Below, piece by piece: positions 48,391 through 57,822 of a stretch of DNA of 64,000 bases. A program made the translations under genes and the position numbers. The DNA comes from Maribacter sp. MMG018 (GTDB lineage Bacteria > Bacteroidota > Bacteroidia > Flavobacteriales > Flavobacteriaceae). The stretch's first letter is position 1. The number at the start of each line of letters is the position of its first letter. The notes under the pieces were generated by a model. It was not told the origin of the DNA, made no database searches, and worked only from the letters and a program-made list of their open reading frames with translations. The DNA is taken from the NCBI RefSeq assembly GCF_018100785.1, contig NZ_JAGJEC010000001.1, forward strand, positions 124,001 to 188,000, given 5' to 3'.

Positions 48391-50608
48391 TCAAAGCTTC
48401 TATAAAAAGTTCATTGATCTTATCGTTACCACCCTTTTTTGTACTCGGCAACGGCTTTTGATCTGGTAAAACATCATACAAACCTCTTAACACTAGGTCT
48501 ATTTGTTTTACGGAAACCTTAGCCGATTCCGAAAGCCATTTAAGTTCTTGTAATGTATTAAGGTATTTTCCGGGCTCGGCAATGGCCCTTGCGGCCAATT
48601 CAGACCCCGCTTTTCCAAACAGTTCCCTATCGCCGTTCATTAGTACGTCGGGGGAAAGACGCAGCATTTCCAATCTAGCTACCGCTTTCTTTATATACGG
48701 ATACGCCACATCACCTGTCAAGTTTTCTTCTTTTGTAAAGTTGCCTATCTCTTTTAAATCTCCGGTTAAACGCTTATCTTCCTTAATAGGCGGAGGGTCG
48801 AACCCGATGCGATGTACATATATACGGGCACTATTCTTTATTTCCTGAATCAGTTTAAGTGCTTTGTATTGATAGGGAAGTGATTTTTCTGGCTGAAAAA
48901 GCCTTAGATACAATTCAGCATCCCACATTTCTGCCATTGCCTGTTTCAATTTACTTTTTAAAGAATTAGCAAAGAGTGTAGATGCTTCAGGATCTTCATG
49001 ATTATGTACATACGCCTCCAGAGGATCTTCTTGTTCTTCCGAATCACCATCGCTTTCATGTTCATGCTCATGCTCATGACCATGACCCTCGTCTTCGACC
49101 AGATTGTGTTCATTGGCCCCATCATGATCATGCGTATACCCAGCCAAAAGATTCCCTTCTTCAGATGTTTCGTTTATTTCGGCCGGTGCTGGGGCCGACT
49201 CGGTCTCATCGCCCATAAACTCACCATATTTTAGCCGTAGGGATTTTTGGTCAAAACCTAGCTCGTTACTTCTATAATTAAATTCTTTCTCCTCTATTTT
49301 AGATTTTTCGGAAATTAGTTTTTCGGTATCTATGATCAACTGTCGCTGGCTCCGAAAATAATCGGGCATCAGATCCGCACCCAATGTTCCTTCTACGGCA
49401 AAGAGATCTGTTACCGTATCCTTAACCACCGAGAAATAGGTTTCGGTCCTGGCAATATTTGGTCTGGGCCGTTTGGTATCGGTCGCTTCGATATAAAAAT
49501 AAAGCTCATCGCCAGGCTCCATCTTTAAATCGCGCAAGTCTATCTTCTTACGAAGGTTTTGGTTTTTAGAATTCTTTTTAAAGGATGTATCAAAACCCAG
49601 TCTTTCTTCCCTGAATTTTACCGATTCTCCCGTACCCTTACTGACCGTAGCTACAATGGCAACCGCAGAAACCCCAAAATCATCATTTAACCCAGCAGAA
49701 AACTCCAACACTTGCGGACCATCATAATCAAAAGAACTAAACTGCGGCAGCCCCTCTACCCGAATAATCGGTGGTTCGTCTTTATAAACCTCCATAACAT
49801 ACAAATCGGATAAATGTTTGTTCTGAACCGAATCAGAAAATACGAAGGTGTAAAAATCGGAGTAGTCGGCCTTGACCGAGGCCGAATAAGTATCTCCATT
49901 TAAAACCATGGACAAAGAATCATCCCCCTTCTGAAGCAACACTTCTTTTACCGCTTGATCAAACCGAATTTTCCAATTAACCCTAGACCCCTCTAAAACC
50001 TCTATGTTCATTTTAGAAGTCACCAAAGTTGATTTATTGGTGTAATCGGGATATTGTACACTTACCTTTTGTTCTATAATTTTAGGAGCTGCAATGGTCG
50101 AAGCAACCGAATCTATCAATTGAAAATTGATCACCTCATCTTCTGGAACAGTATTGTTTGAAGAATTTGGCCCCACAAACCCTAAGGAGTACAAAAACAC
50201 CCCCGCTACTGAACACCCCAATGCAAAAAGAAGCCACAGAACCAAATTATTCTTAAAACGCACCTCCCCTTTATGCGCCCCCAGTTCTTTACTTATTTTA
50301 GACTGTTGAATTTTGGCTAGCACACTCAGGTCTTTCTCGTCTTTAAGTACGAGTCCCGTACTATTTTGCATCTGTATGATATGTGCATCTACATAACTAC
50401 ACACATCTTCTAAAGACATACGCCAAGGTTTCACATATATAAAACCAATAACAAACAAGCCTAGCAAGACCACAAAAGCCATCCAAAGGTCAAAAAAGAT
50501 AAAATAGGACAACACCGATACTCCGACACCAAACAAGAGTATTTCAGAGATTTTTATAACCCTCCACTTTGCCAAAAGTCGATATAGTATTTTTTTTGCC
50601 TCTGTCAT
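48380..50608 (-). CDS. DUF4175-like membrane protein with His-rich acidic insert
   Basis: About 742 residues from the ATG at 50608, which overlaps the BatA-like gene as ATGA; the open frame runs 22 codons further, but the overlap favours this start. N-terminal spans at about 20-55 and 120-140, then a large extracytoplasmic part with beta domains and helical segments, like DUF4175-type proteins. Around residues 490-560 lies a His/Glu/Asp-rich insert (HGHEHEHEHESDGD; two A-x-Y-x-H-x-H motifs), plausible for binding Zn, Cu or Ni. Part of the MoxR-DUF58-BatA cluster. Confidence 0.78.
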   Translation of the reverse strand: MTEAKKILYRLLAKWRVIKISEILLFGVGVSVLSYFIFFDLWMAFVVLLGLFVIGFIYVKPWRMSLEDVCSYVDAHIIQMQNSTGLVLKDEKDLSVLAKIQQSKISKELGAHKGEVRFKNNLVLWLLFALGCSVAGVFLYSLGFVGPNSSNNTVPEDEVINFQLIDSVASTIAAPKIIEQKVSVQYPDYTNKSTLVTSKMNIEVLEGSRVNWKIRFDQAVKEVLLQKGDDSLSMVLNGDTYSASVKADYSDFYTFVFSDSVQNKHLSDLYVMEVYKDEPPIIRVEGLPQFSSFDYDGPQVLEFSAGLNDDFGVSAVAIVATVSKGTGESVKFREERLGFDTSFKKNSKNQNLRKKIDLRDLKMEPGDELYFYIEATDTKRPRPNIARTETYFSVVKDTVTDLFAVEGTLGADLMPDYFRSQRQLIIDTEKLISEKSKIEEKEFNYRSNELGFDQKSLRLKYGEFMGDETESAPAPAEINETSEEGNLLAGYTHDHDGANEHNLVEDEGHGHEHEHEHESDGDSEEQEDPLEAYVHNHEDPEASTLFANSLKSKLKQAMAEMWDAELYLRLFQPEKSLPYQYKALKLIQEIKNSARIYVHRIGFDPPPIKEDKRLTGDLKEIGNFTKEENLTGDVAYPYIKKAVARLEMLRLSPDVLMNGDRELFGKAGSELAARAIAEPGKYLNTLQELKWLSESAKVSVKQIDLVLRGLYDVLPDQKPLPSTKKGGNDKINELFIEALNVE

Positions 50609-51891
50609 TGTTTTTTGATTTTTGACAAAATTCTTTCGGACAATAAAAGCAGTGCCATAAACAACCACAGCCACGGAGAAACATCCATAGTACCCACACG
50701 AACCGATGATTTTTTCAAATTATTAAAAACAGGAGCAATCTCTTCTTCTGCCAAAACCCTAATATCGTAGGAATCCACCAAATTTTGGATACTATCATTT
50801 TTCAACAAGATACGAGCCAAATCCTTTACCAACCCCCTATCTATAGCCGATTCTATATTCAGCCTTTGTGTAAGCGAATACGAGTTGTTTCTTTCCGCCG
50901 GTACTATTAATTTACTAGCTAAAGAATCGGGACGAAAAAGTATTGTTGTAGAGGTTTGCAAATATGGATCCACCCCCAACCAAACCGAAAGGTCCATTTT
51001 AGAATCAAGAACGTCCGCACTTTCCCCTTTTCTGAAACTAACGATTTTTACTGGATGACCACCATATGTACCTACCGCTTTAAAAGCCGCTTCCATAAAG
51101 TGTTTTTCTCTCTCATAATCAGCATCGAAAAAGATTCCTACCTTAATAGTGTCTTTCTTCCAAACAGGAACATTAATGCTTCCTTTTTTCGAAGAAAAAA
51201 ATAGACTATCACTATCCAGTCTTTTAATTTCTTCATCACTTTTAGAAATCTCCTGTTTACGGATATCCATTAGCCTATGATCGCTATTGACCTTAAGCAA
51301 TTCCACAGAATCACTACCTACCCATGCTCCTACATATTCTTCTATGGCTTGCCCATCATTCAAGACCATCCAATTAATATGCTCTGAAACCGTAGGCCTT
51401 TTTCCTTTAACCCCTTTAATCAACCCTTTTGAGAATACCACAATACTATCTGACCCCAAAACGGGCATTTCTTGTGCCAACTTCCAATAATTCGATTCCT
51501 CATTACCACCCTCATAATCATAAATATCAGGAAAACCATTGGCCAATAATTTTACATGGGAAGATGGCAAAGAATCCAATAAAGACTTTATTTGTGCATT
51601 TTGAAGTAAAGAAGGCTCTATTAAGTAAGTTATAGGTGTATTTTCGGATGGCATCTTCCATTTTGGCCCAGCCATAGTCAATACCAAAAGAGCAAACAAA
51701 AGCAAACGAAGCGCCAACAACAAAATCTCATTGATCCTTATTTTTCTAGATTGCTTGGTAGCGTGTTCAGAAAGATATTTGACACTACCTACCTTGACCG
51801 TTTTTACATCGCCTTGGTTTAAAAAGTGAATTATTATCGGCAACAATAACGAAAATAAACCCCAGAGATATGTTGGATGTGCAAATGTCAT
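50605..51891 (-). CDS. BatA N-terminal-domain membrane protein
   Basis: A 428-residue protein. The first 90 residues form a BatA domain (HPTYLWGLFSLLLPIIIHFLNQ, KVGSVKYLSE, RINEILLLALRLLLFALLVLTM) with two spans. The remaining periplasmic part holds GATase-like folds similar to the 46648 protein, and a last span is near the C-terminus (about 402-419, PWLWLFMALLLLSERIL). It follows the DUF58 gene with a 1-nt gap and overlaps the downstream gene by 4 nt. Confidence 0.82.
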   Translation of the reverse strand: MTFAHPTYLWGLFSLLLPIIIHFLNQGDVKTVKVGSVKYLSEHATKQSRKIRINEILLLALRLLLFALLVLTMAGPKWKMPSENTPITYLIEPSLLQNAQIKSLLDSLPSSHVKLLANGFPDIYDYEGGNEESNYWKLAQEMPVLGSDSIVVFSKGLIKGVKGKRPTVSEHINWMVLNDGQAIEEYVGAWVGSDSVELLKVNSDHRLMDIRKQEISKSDEEIKRLDSDSLFFSSKKGSINVPVWKKDTIKVGIFFDADYEREKHFMEAAFKAVGTYGGHPVKIVSFRKGESADVLDSKMDLSVWLGVDPYLQTSTTILFRPDSLASKLIVPAERNNSYSLTQRLNIESAIDRGLVKDLARILLKNDSIQNLVDSYDIRVLAEEEIAPVFNNLKKSSVRVGTMDVSPWLWLFMALLLLSERILSKIKKQ

Positions 51892-51892
51892 A

Positions 51893-52789
51893 TCAACTTA
51901 AACTTGCTCTTTTCTTTAAAAAAAACTGTAACGCCTCTTCTATGGGCCGGTCGAGCCTAAAGAGTTCATACCCGATATCTTTCGATAAAAAGGCCTCTTT
52001 AATCTCTTTTAGATTTCTTTGCATAGCCGCGAGGTATGCTCCCTTGGCATTTTTTGCATTCACTTTCACTTTCTTCCCGGTTTCCAAATCCTCAAAAACG
52101 ATTGCCCCCTTATAATCGAACATTATTTCGTTTTTGCCTAAAACATGTAGCACACAAACTTCGTTTTTTGAAGTCTTTAAGCTTTGTACCCAATTGGTCA
52201 ACTCAGCATTGTTCTCGTGCATATCGGTCACAAGAAACAATAGCTCTTTTTGGGTTCTTTGATGAATTTTGTCCAAATCGTTCTGATCGGAAGGCCATAC
52301 GCCCCCTATCTTCATATGAACAAGTTCATGTAATAAACGATTGTAATGCTTTTTGTTCGAAGAAGGAAAAAGACTTTGCAAATTGACATTGTTCAATGCA
52401 AAAAGCCCTACCGAATCTCCCTGATTTTGCGATAAATAAGCGAGCGACGCTACCAATACACGTACATAATCGATTTTGCTCACCCCATCTTCCTCATGTA
52501 ACATTGAAGCACTGGTATCTATAATAAACTTAACGGTGACATGGGTGTCTATATCGGACTCTTTAATATAGTACCTACCGGAGCGTGCCAACATTTTCCA
52601 ATCCAACAGCCTCATATCATCCCCCGGCTGATACCCTCTGTATTGGCTAAATTCCAATCCGGACCCTACTCTTCTACTTTGGTGTGCCCCTGCCAAAAAG
52701 GTATCTACGACCACACGCGCAATCAATGCCAAACCAGACACGCTGTTAATTATTTGTGGTTGCAGTAATTGCCTATAGTCGTTTTTCAA
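51893..52789 (-). CDS. DUF58 (VWA-like) protein
   Basis: A soluble 298-residue protein of the DUF58 family, standard partner of MoxR AAA+ ATPases. The conserved block is SRRVGSGLEFSQYRGYQPGDDMRLLDWKMLARSGRYYIKE (about 38-77), and a metal-ion-dependent adhesion-like site appears as FIIDTSASM (about 90-98). It lies 4 nt after moxR. DUF58 proteins act as VWA-type adaptors; the client is unknown. Confidence 0.92.
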   Translation of the reverse strand: MKNDYRQLLQPQIINSVSGLALIARVVVDTFLAGAHQSRRVGSGLEFSQYRGYQPGDDMRLLDWKMLARSGRYYIKESDIDTHVTVKFIIDTSASMLHEEDGVSKIDYVRVLVASLAYLSQNQGDSVGLFALNNVNLQSLFPSSNKKHYNRLLHELVHMKIGGVWPSDQNDLDKIHQRTQKELLFLVTDMHENNAELTNWVQSLKTSKNEVCVLHVLGKNEIMFDYKGAIVFEDLETGKKVKVNAKNAKGAYLAAMQRNLKEIKEAFLSKDIGYELFRLDRPIEEALQFFLKKRASLS

Positions 52790-52793
52790 TGGA

Positions 52794-53801
52794 TCAGCGC
52801 TTAATGTTCACTTTTATATTTTCAAGTAAGTTTTCAGTTACCTTATCTGAGGTTATACCCTCTGCCTCTGCCCTAAAATTGACTATAATTCGATGTCGCA
52901 ACACGGGATAAGCCACTTTTTTTATATCCTCTAGGGTAACGGAAAAACGCCCTTCTTGCAAAGCCCTGGCCTTTGCCGTTAGTATCATCGCCTGTCCGGC
53001 CCGTGGCCCTGCACCCCAACTTACCCAATCTTTCACAAATTCATTTGTTGAAGTTTCCGGTCTGGTGGCCCTTACTATATTACTGACATACGCGATAAGG
53101 TCATCGCTAATGGGCACATCTCGCACCAACGATTGCAATTTGATGATCTCTTGGCCGCCAATTATCTTTTCAATTTTTGGCTTATTAGAACCGGTCGTAC
53201 TTTTTAATATGTTAACTTCTTCGGTTGCGGAAGGGTAAGCTATTTTAATATAAAAAAGAAAACGGTCTTGTTGTGCTTCCGGCAAAGGAAAAGTACCGGA
53301 TTGCTCAATGGGGTTTTGTGTCGCCAAAATAAAAAATGGCCTGTCCATCTTATACGTTTTACCCGAGTAGGTAACCTCAAACTCTTGCATCGCCTCTAAA
53401 AGTGCCGCCTGTGTCTTAGGTGGCGTTCTATTTATCTCATCGGCCAACACTATGTTGGCAAATATTGGCCCTTTATTAAATTTAAAATACTTATTGCCCG
53501 TAGTATGGTCTTCTTCCAATATCTCTGTACCCACAATGTCTGAAGGCATTAGATCGGGCGTAAATTGAATTCTATTAAACTTTAAGTCAATAGCCTGAGA
53601 AATTGTTTTTATCAATAAGGTTTTGGCCAAACCAGGTACACCTTCTAAAAGTGCATGGCCACCGGCCAAGAAAGTAATCAACAAATGCTCAATGGTCTCT
53701 TCTTGCCCTATGATCACTTTTGCTATTTCCTTTTTTAATAACGGTAGTTTATCCGTTAATGCTTTTATTTCCTTTTCGGCCGTTGCCAAATTATTATCCA
53801 T
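52794..53801 (-). CDS. MoxR-family AAA+ ATPase
   Basis: A 335-residue AAA+ ATPase of the MoxR group, thought to act as a chaperone for metal loading or complex maturation. Walker A GVPGLAKT (54-61), Walker B IVLADEINR (about 117-125), sensor 1 ILATQNPIEQ and the arginine-rich GPRAGQAMILTAKARAL motif are present. It is followed by DUF58 and BatA-like genes at 1-4 nt spacing, the classical trio. Confidence 0.95.
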   Translation of the reverse strand: MDNNLATAEKEIKALTDKLPLLKKEIAKVIIGQEETIEHLLITFLAGGHALLEGVPGLAKTLLIKTISQAIDLKFNRIQFTPDLMPSDIVGTEILEEDHTTGNKYFKFNKGPIFANIVLADEINRTPPKTQAALLEAMQEFEVTYSGKTYKMDRPFFILATQNPIEQSGTFPLPEAQQDRFLFYIKIAYPSATEEVNILKSTTGSNKPKIEKIIGGQEIIKLQSLVRDVPISDDLIAYVSNIVRATRPETSTNEFVKDWVSWGAGPRAGQAMILTAKARALQEGRFSVTLEDIKKVAYPVLRHRIIVNFRAEAEGITSDKVTENLLENIKVNIKR

Positions 53802-53810
53802 TTTGTGTAT

Positions 53811-54431
53811 TTAAGAAGTTAATGCGTACATCACAATATTTACCCCAAATCTTGTATTATCTATCTTATACCATCTTTTGTTCCTGAAATCGTAATCCCA
53901 TTCGCAACCGTAATCCTTATTACTGTACAAAACACCGATTCTACCATTTACCTCAATAGCTTTCAGGTATTCATGTACCAAATCATCGCCCCAACCATTA
54001 AGTTCTTGTGAGGTAGTGGGGGGGCCATCTTCAAAATCGAAGAAAACAGAATACAATTCGTGATCGTTGGGTATTTTTTTAAGGGCTTCACCACCGAACA
54101 ACTCTTCCATTTGCCTTTCAAACGACTTGGCAAAAAGACCGTCTATATCGTGGTTGCAATCATCTACAAAAACAAATCCACCGTTATCCACATATTTTTT
54201 AAAATTCTCTTTTTCCTTTTTGGAAAACTGCACCAGCTTATGGCCCGACAAATAACAAAAGGGACATTTAAAAATATCATCACTGGCCAACGGCACTATA
54301 TTCTCTACAGTGTTCACTTGCAACGTGGTATACTCTACCAAAGAGTTCAGCAGATTGGAGGGCATTCGCTGATCTACATCCCAATCGCCGGATTCGTATT
54401 GAAGACGGGTAAAAAAAAAGGCATTGCTCAA
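53811..54431 (-). CDS. DUF4159-domain protein with TTG start
   Basis: A 206-residue protein whose whole length is a DUF4159 domain (FFFTRLQYESGDWDVDQRMPSNLLNSL, ENFKKYVDNGGFVFVDDC, GVLYSNKDYGCEWDY, RFGVNIVMYAL), a fold akin to ThuA/GATase-like proteins. Many homologues carry a signal peptide; this one does not. The frame has only a TTG (54431) as usable start, and an ATG at 54424 is out of frame because of a 9-T run in the coding strand (54411-54419). Spacing to moxR is 9 nt. Confidence 0.75.
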   Translation of the reverse strand: MSNAFFFTRLQYESGDWDVDQRMPSNLLNSLVEYTTLQVNTVENIVPLASDDIFKCPFCYLSGHKLVQFSKKEKENFKKYVDNGGFVFVDDCNHDIDGLFAKSFERQMEELFGGEALKKIPNDHELYSVFFDFEDGPPTTSQELNGWGDDLVHEYLKAIEVNGRIGVLYSNKDYGCEWDYDFRNKRWYKIDNTRFGVNIVMYALTS

Positions 54432-54452
54432 CAGTATACTATTCTAATTATA

Positions 54453-54497
54453 TTAAAAGAAAAAACTGGTTACAACCATTTCAATTGCAACCAGTTT
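54453..54497 (-). terminator. Terminator or attenuator between tldE and the DUF4159 gene
   Basis: On the minus strand a stem of 9 plus 3 bp with one mismatch (54485-54497 with 54463-54475) is followed by a T-rich tract. It lies only 22 nt before the DUF4159 start, leaving no space for a separate promoter after it, so partial read-through is likely. Confidence 0.7.
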
Positions 54498-54513
54498 ACA
54501 CAACTATTCTTCC

Positions 54514-55830
54514 TTATACGGCATCGGACAAACTAGTGAATGTAAAGTCCCTGATTTTCATGTACGGTATTAGGTTACCATTGATCCTTACTTGCTTACC
54601 AAGGGTTTCCAAATTATTCAACATGATAATAGGACTTTCGTTAAAGCGGAAATTTTTAACCGGATGTTTAATTTTTCCGTTTTCAATATAGAAAGTTCCA
54701 TCTCTTGTTAAACCTGTATAGAGCAATGTTTGGGGGTCTACCGAGCGTATATACCATAATCTGGTCACCAAAATTCCCTTTTTGGTACCCTTGATCAAAT
54801 CTTCCAATGAAGCATCTCCACCGCCCATGATCAAGTTACTTGGAAAAGGAACTGGCTCTACTCCTTTTTGTTCTGCCCAATATCTACTGTATGCCAAATT
54901 TTTGACCACCCCGTTCTCTATCCATGTAGTTTTTTTAAGAGGTTGCCCTGCCCCGTTCCATGTTGCTGTCGGCACTTCGGGATGCAATGGATCAGACCAA
55001 ATATTTACTCTCTCATCCAAAATTTTCTCTCCCATTTTTGTGCCACCGCCTTCTTTGGACATAAAGCTACGACCCTCATCCGCTGTACGTGCGTTCAAAG
55101 ACCTACCCATGTTTCTAATAAGGTTTTCCGCGGCGGCAGGCTCTAAAATAACCGTATACTTACCCGGCTCTATCGCTTTTGCCTCTCTAGACATTACCGC
55201 TTTATCTATTGCTATTTTAGAAGCTTCGGCCGCATTAAATTTGGTAACGTCGTTATAATCGCGGGACACCCAACCAGATCCGGTACCATCATTGGTTCTC
55301 ATGGTCACCGTAAAATCAACATTTGAAGACTTGTTATATGCAAACAAGCCTTTAGAGTTAAGCATGGCACTAAAACCATACGAATCATCTAAAAACCCTG
55401 CTGCGGTCACATCTTGTTTTGTAGCCGGCACAATACTGTCATTGGCCACAGACGCTCTGTATTCAGGTGTAATGTTGGCCGTCGCCTCCACGTAATTTAT
55501 TGCCTTGTCATAGGTTTGTGGACCTAAGGGATCCATAAATTCCGGGTTTTCGGGCGATAGCTTTGCCAGCTCCTCTGCCCTTTTTACCACTTTTTCTAAA
55601 GAGGCATCGTCAAACTCGTCAATTGTTGCTGTTCCAGATTTTTTTCCAAAACTGGACTGTACCGCCAATGTTTGGTTTGATCTATGACCCGATGTGGAAA
55701 CGGAGTTTCTCGCATAACGGATATTACCACTTTCACTACCGCTCAGATTTATTTCGCAGATGTCGGCTGTGGAAAAGCTCAGCGCTTTTTCCATTATTTT
55801 TCTAGCTTCTTCTTCTGTATATATTGCCAT
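54514..55830 (-). CDS. TldE/PmbA-family metalloprotease subunit
   Basis: A 438-residue member of the TldD/PmbA family, the TldE-like partner that lacks its own metal site. The family fold is visible (ARNSVSTSGHRSNQTLAVQSSFG, GFLDDSYGFSAML, NLIMGGGDASLEDLIKGTKKGILVTRLWYIRSVD). There is no HExxxH. TldD-TldE heterodimers trim unfolded peptides. No signal peptide is seen at MAIYTEEEARKIM. It follows tldD by 27 nt. Confidence 0.92.
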   Translation of the reverse strand: MAIYTEEEARKIMEKALSFSTADICEINLSGSESGNIRYARNSVSTSGHRSNQTLAVQSSFGKKSGTATIDEFDDASLEKVVKRAEELAKLSPENPEFMDPLGPQTYDKAINYVEATANITPEYRASVANDSIVPATKQDVTAAGFLDDSYGFSAMLNSKGLFAYNKSSNVDFTVTMRTNDGTGSGWVSRDYNDVTKFNAAEASKIAIDKAVMSREAKAIEPGKYTVILEPAAAENLIRNMGRSLNARTADEGRSFMSKEGGGTKMGEKILDERVNIWSDPLHPEVPTATWNGAGQPLKKTTWIENGVVKNLAYSRYWAEQKGVEPVPFPSNLIMGGGDASLEDLIKGTKKGILVTRLWYIRSVDPQTLLYTGLTRDGTFYIENGKIKHPVKNFRFNESPIIMLNNLETLGKQVRINGNLIPYMKIRDFTFTSLSDAV

Positions 55831-55857
55831 TTTCGAATTTTTTGAATTGCGTATCCT

Positions 55858-57498
55858 TTAAATGGAACGACCAGTATTAATTACGTTAATATCATTGAAT
55901 CTTGAAGTAGCACTACCGTGTGATACCGCACTTACCTGAGAAGGTTGTCCCTTTCCATCAAAGAAGGAACCAAACAAACGATAGTCGCTCTCATCACATA
56001 TTTTTACACAAGAATTCCAAAACTCTTGGGTATTGGACTGGTATGCCACATCATTCAACATACCTACGATCTCACCATTCTTTATCTCATAAAAAATAGT
56101 TCCACCGAATTGGAAGTTATAACGCTGCTGATCTATGGAGTATGATCCGCGACCTGCAATATATATGCCTTTTTCAACATCTTTGATCATCTCGGCTATG
56201 GAGTATTTCTCTTTACCCGCTTCTAACGATACGTTAGGCATACGCTGAAACTGAACGTCGTTCCAACTTTGTGCGTAACAACAGCCGTGTGATTCATTTT
56301 GCCCAAGAATATTCACTTGATCTCTAATTGCTTGATAATTTACCAAGGTTCCGTTCCTTACCAAGTCCCATTTCTTACATTTAACCCCTTCATCGTCATA
56401 ACCTACCGCACCTAAACTACCCACTTGGGTCTTATCGGCCACTAAGTTAACGATCTCACTACCGTAGTTAAAGTTACCCGATTTCCATTTATCAAGGGTT
56501 GCAAAACTTGTTCCTGCATAATTAGCTTCATAGCCTAATACACGATCCAGTTCTAATGGGTGACCGACCGATTCGTGAATGGTAAGCCCTAAATGATTAG
56601 GTTCTAGCACCAAGTCATATTTACCTGGATCCACAGATTTTGCGGTTAACATCTCTTTTGCCTGTTTGGCCGCTTGCACGGCATCTTCGACTATATCATA
56701 ACTTTTGCTGTAAAGGGTAATTCCGGCCGGACCTTCTTTTTTCTCAGAAGCAAGACCGTCCATATACTCATACCCCATTCCCATAGGAGCACTCATGGCC
56801 TGTCGTGTCTTAAACTTACCGGCACCCCTATCTACGGCCGTAACACTAAATGTTGGCCAGATACGATGCACGTCCTGATCTATATAGGAGCCGTCGGTAG
56901 AGGCAAAATATTTTTGCTCGTTTACCATAAACAGGGCAGAATTCACAAAATTGGCACCATTTTCCATTGCAGCTGCATTGGCACTCAACAACAAATCTAC
57001 CTTCTCTGAAACCGGCACTTCTTTAAAGTCTTTTTTAATGGGGGTCTTCCAAGACACTTCACCGTATGCCGGAACAGGCGCGAGTTTCACCGGCTCTTTC
57101 TGAATTTTAGAGTTCGCTTTGGCTATTGCCACTGCTTGTTGCGTAGCTTTCTTAATTCCGTCTTCGGTAACACTATTGGTAGAAGCAAAGCCCCAAGTGC
57201 CATTGGCTATAACCCGTATACCTATACCAAAAGATTCGGTATTGACCACATTTTGCACTTTGTCTTCCCTTGTAAAGACATACTGGTTCAAATACCTTCC
57301 AATACGGGCATCCGCGTAGGTGGCCCCTAAAGATTTGGCCGTATTCAAGGCTACATCGGCCATTCGTTTTTTTACAACAACATCCATTCCTGGAGCTAAC
57401 AGGGCTTCTGTCGCAATTGTATTCCCCATCATGCTGGCAGGCACCAACAACGATGCCGCACCCATTCCGGATAATTGTACAAAGTCTCTTCTTTTCAT
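55858..57498 (-). CDS. TldD-family metalloprotease with Tat signal
   Basis: The catalytic half of a TldD-TldE pair, 546 residues. The zinc site is H308-E309-x3-H313 (LTIHESVGHPLE); a downstream GCCYAQSWND probably gives a further ligand. The N-terminus KRRDFVQLSGMGAASLLVPASM is a twin-arginine signal (K-R-R-D-F-V plus a hydrophobic stretch), unlike the cytoplasmic E. coli enzyme. Length exceeds E. coli TldD (481) by about the leader plus loops. First gene of the tldD-tldE pair. Confidence 0.92.
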   Translation of the reverse strand: MKRRDFVQLSGMGAASLLVPASMMGNTIATEALLAPGMDVVVKKRMADVALNTAKSLGATYADARIGRYLNQYVFTREDKVQNVVNTESFGIGIRVIANGTWGFASTNSVTEDGIKKATQQAVAIAKANSKIQKEPVKLAPVPAYGEVSWKTPIKKDFKEVPVSEKVDLLLSANAAAMENGANFVNSALFMVNEQKYFASTDGSYIDQDVHRIWPTFSVTAVDRGAGKFKTRQAMSAPMGMGYEYMDGLASEKKEGPAGITLYSKSYDIVEDAVQAAKQAKEMLTAKSVDPGKYDLVLEPNHLGLTIHESVGHPLELDRVLGYEANYAGTSFATLDKWKSGNFNYGSEIVNLVADKTQVGSLGAVGYDDEGVKCKKWDLVRNGTLVNYQAIRDQVNILGQNESHGCCYAQSWNDVQFQRMPNVSLEAGKEKYSIAEMIKDVEKGIYIAGRGSYSIDQQRYNFQFGGTIFYEIKNGEIVGMLNDVAYQSNTQEFWNSCVKICDESDYRLFGSFFDGKGQPSQVSAVSHGSATSRFNDINVINTGRSI

Positions 57499-57594
57499 GT
57501 ATTAGTATTTATATTTTGGTCAGTATTATCTAGCATTAAACACCTATACCAAGGTGATACACTAGACTTTAAAATTTATTAAATCACCTGTATC

Positions 57595-57612
57595 AAACAA
57601 AAAAATATGCTT
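57595..57612. repeat. 18-bp direct repeat, copy 1
   Basis: AAACAAAAAAATATGCTT occurs here and, identically, at 57823-57840, 228 bp apart in the same orientation. The DNA just before each copy is also alike (cacctgtatc / catctatagg). Confidence 0.8.
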
Positions 57613-57822
57613 GTCACATTTTACTTCTAATGCTTTTAAAAATACAGAATTATATACATACATCATATCGGTATTTAGATTTTATTAAGAAGATTTTATG
57701 ATATTGATAATTTAGAAACAATTTTAATTCGTAAAAACTAAATAACTTCTTGATAAGAAGATATAACCTTCTATTTTTTAAACCAATAGAGCCATACACT
57801 TTAGCCTAAACACATCTATAGG

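Noticed and set aside
48982..49234. Plus-strand ORFs rich in His and Met repeats (HAHAHDHD, MLMLMTMT)
   Set aside because: They are antisense shadows of the His/Glu-coding repeat of the minus-strand DUF4175-like gene and have no start context or conservation expected of a gene.
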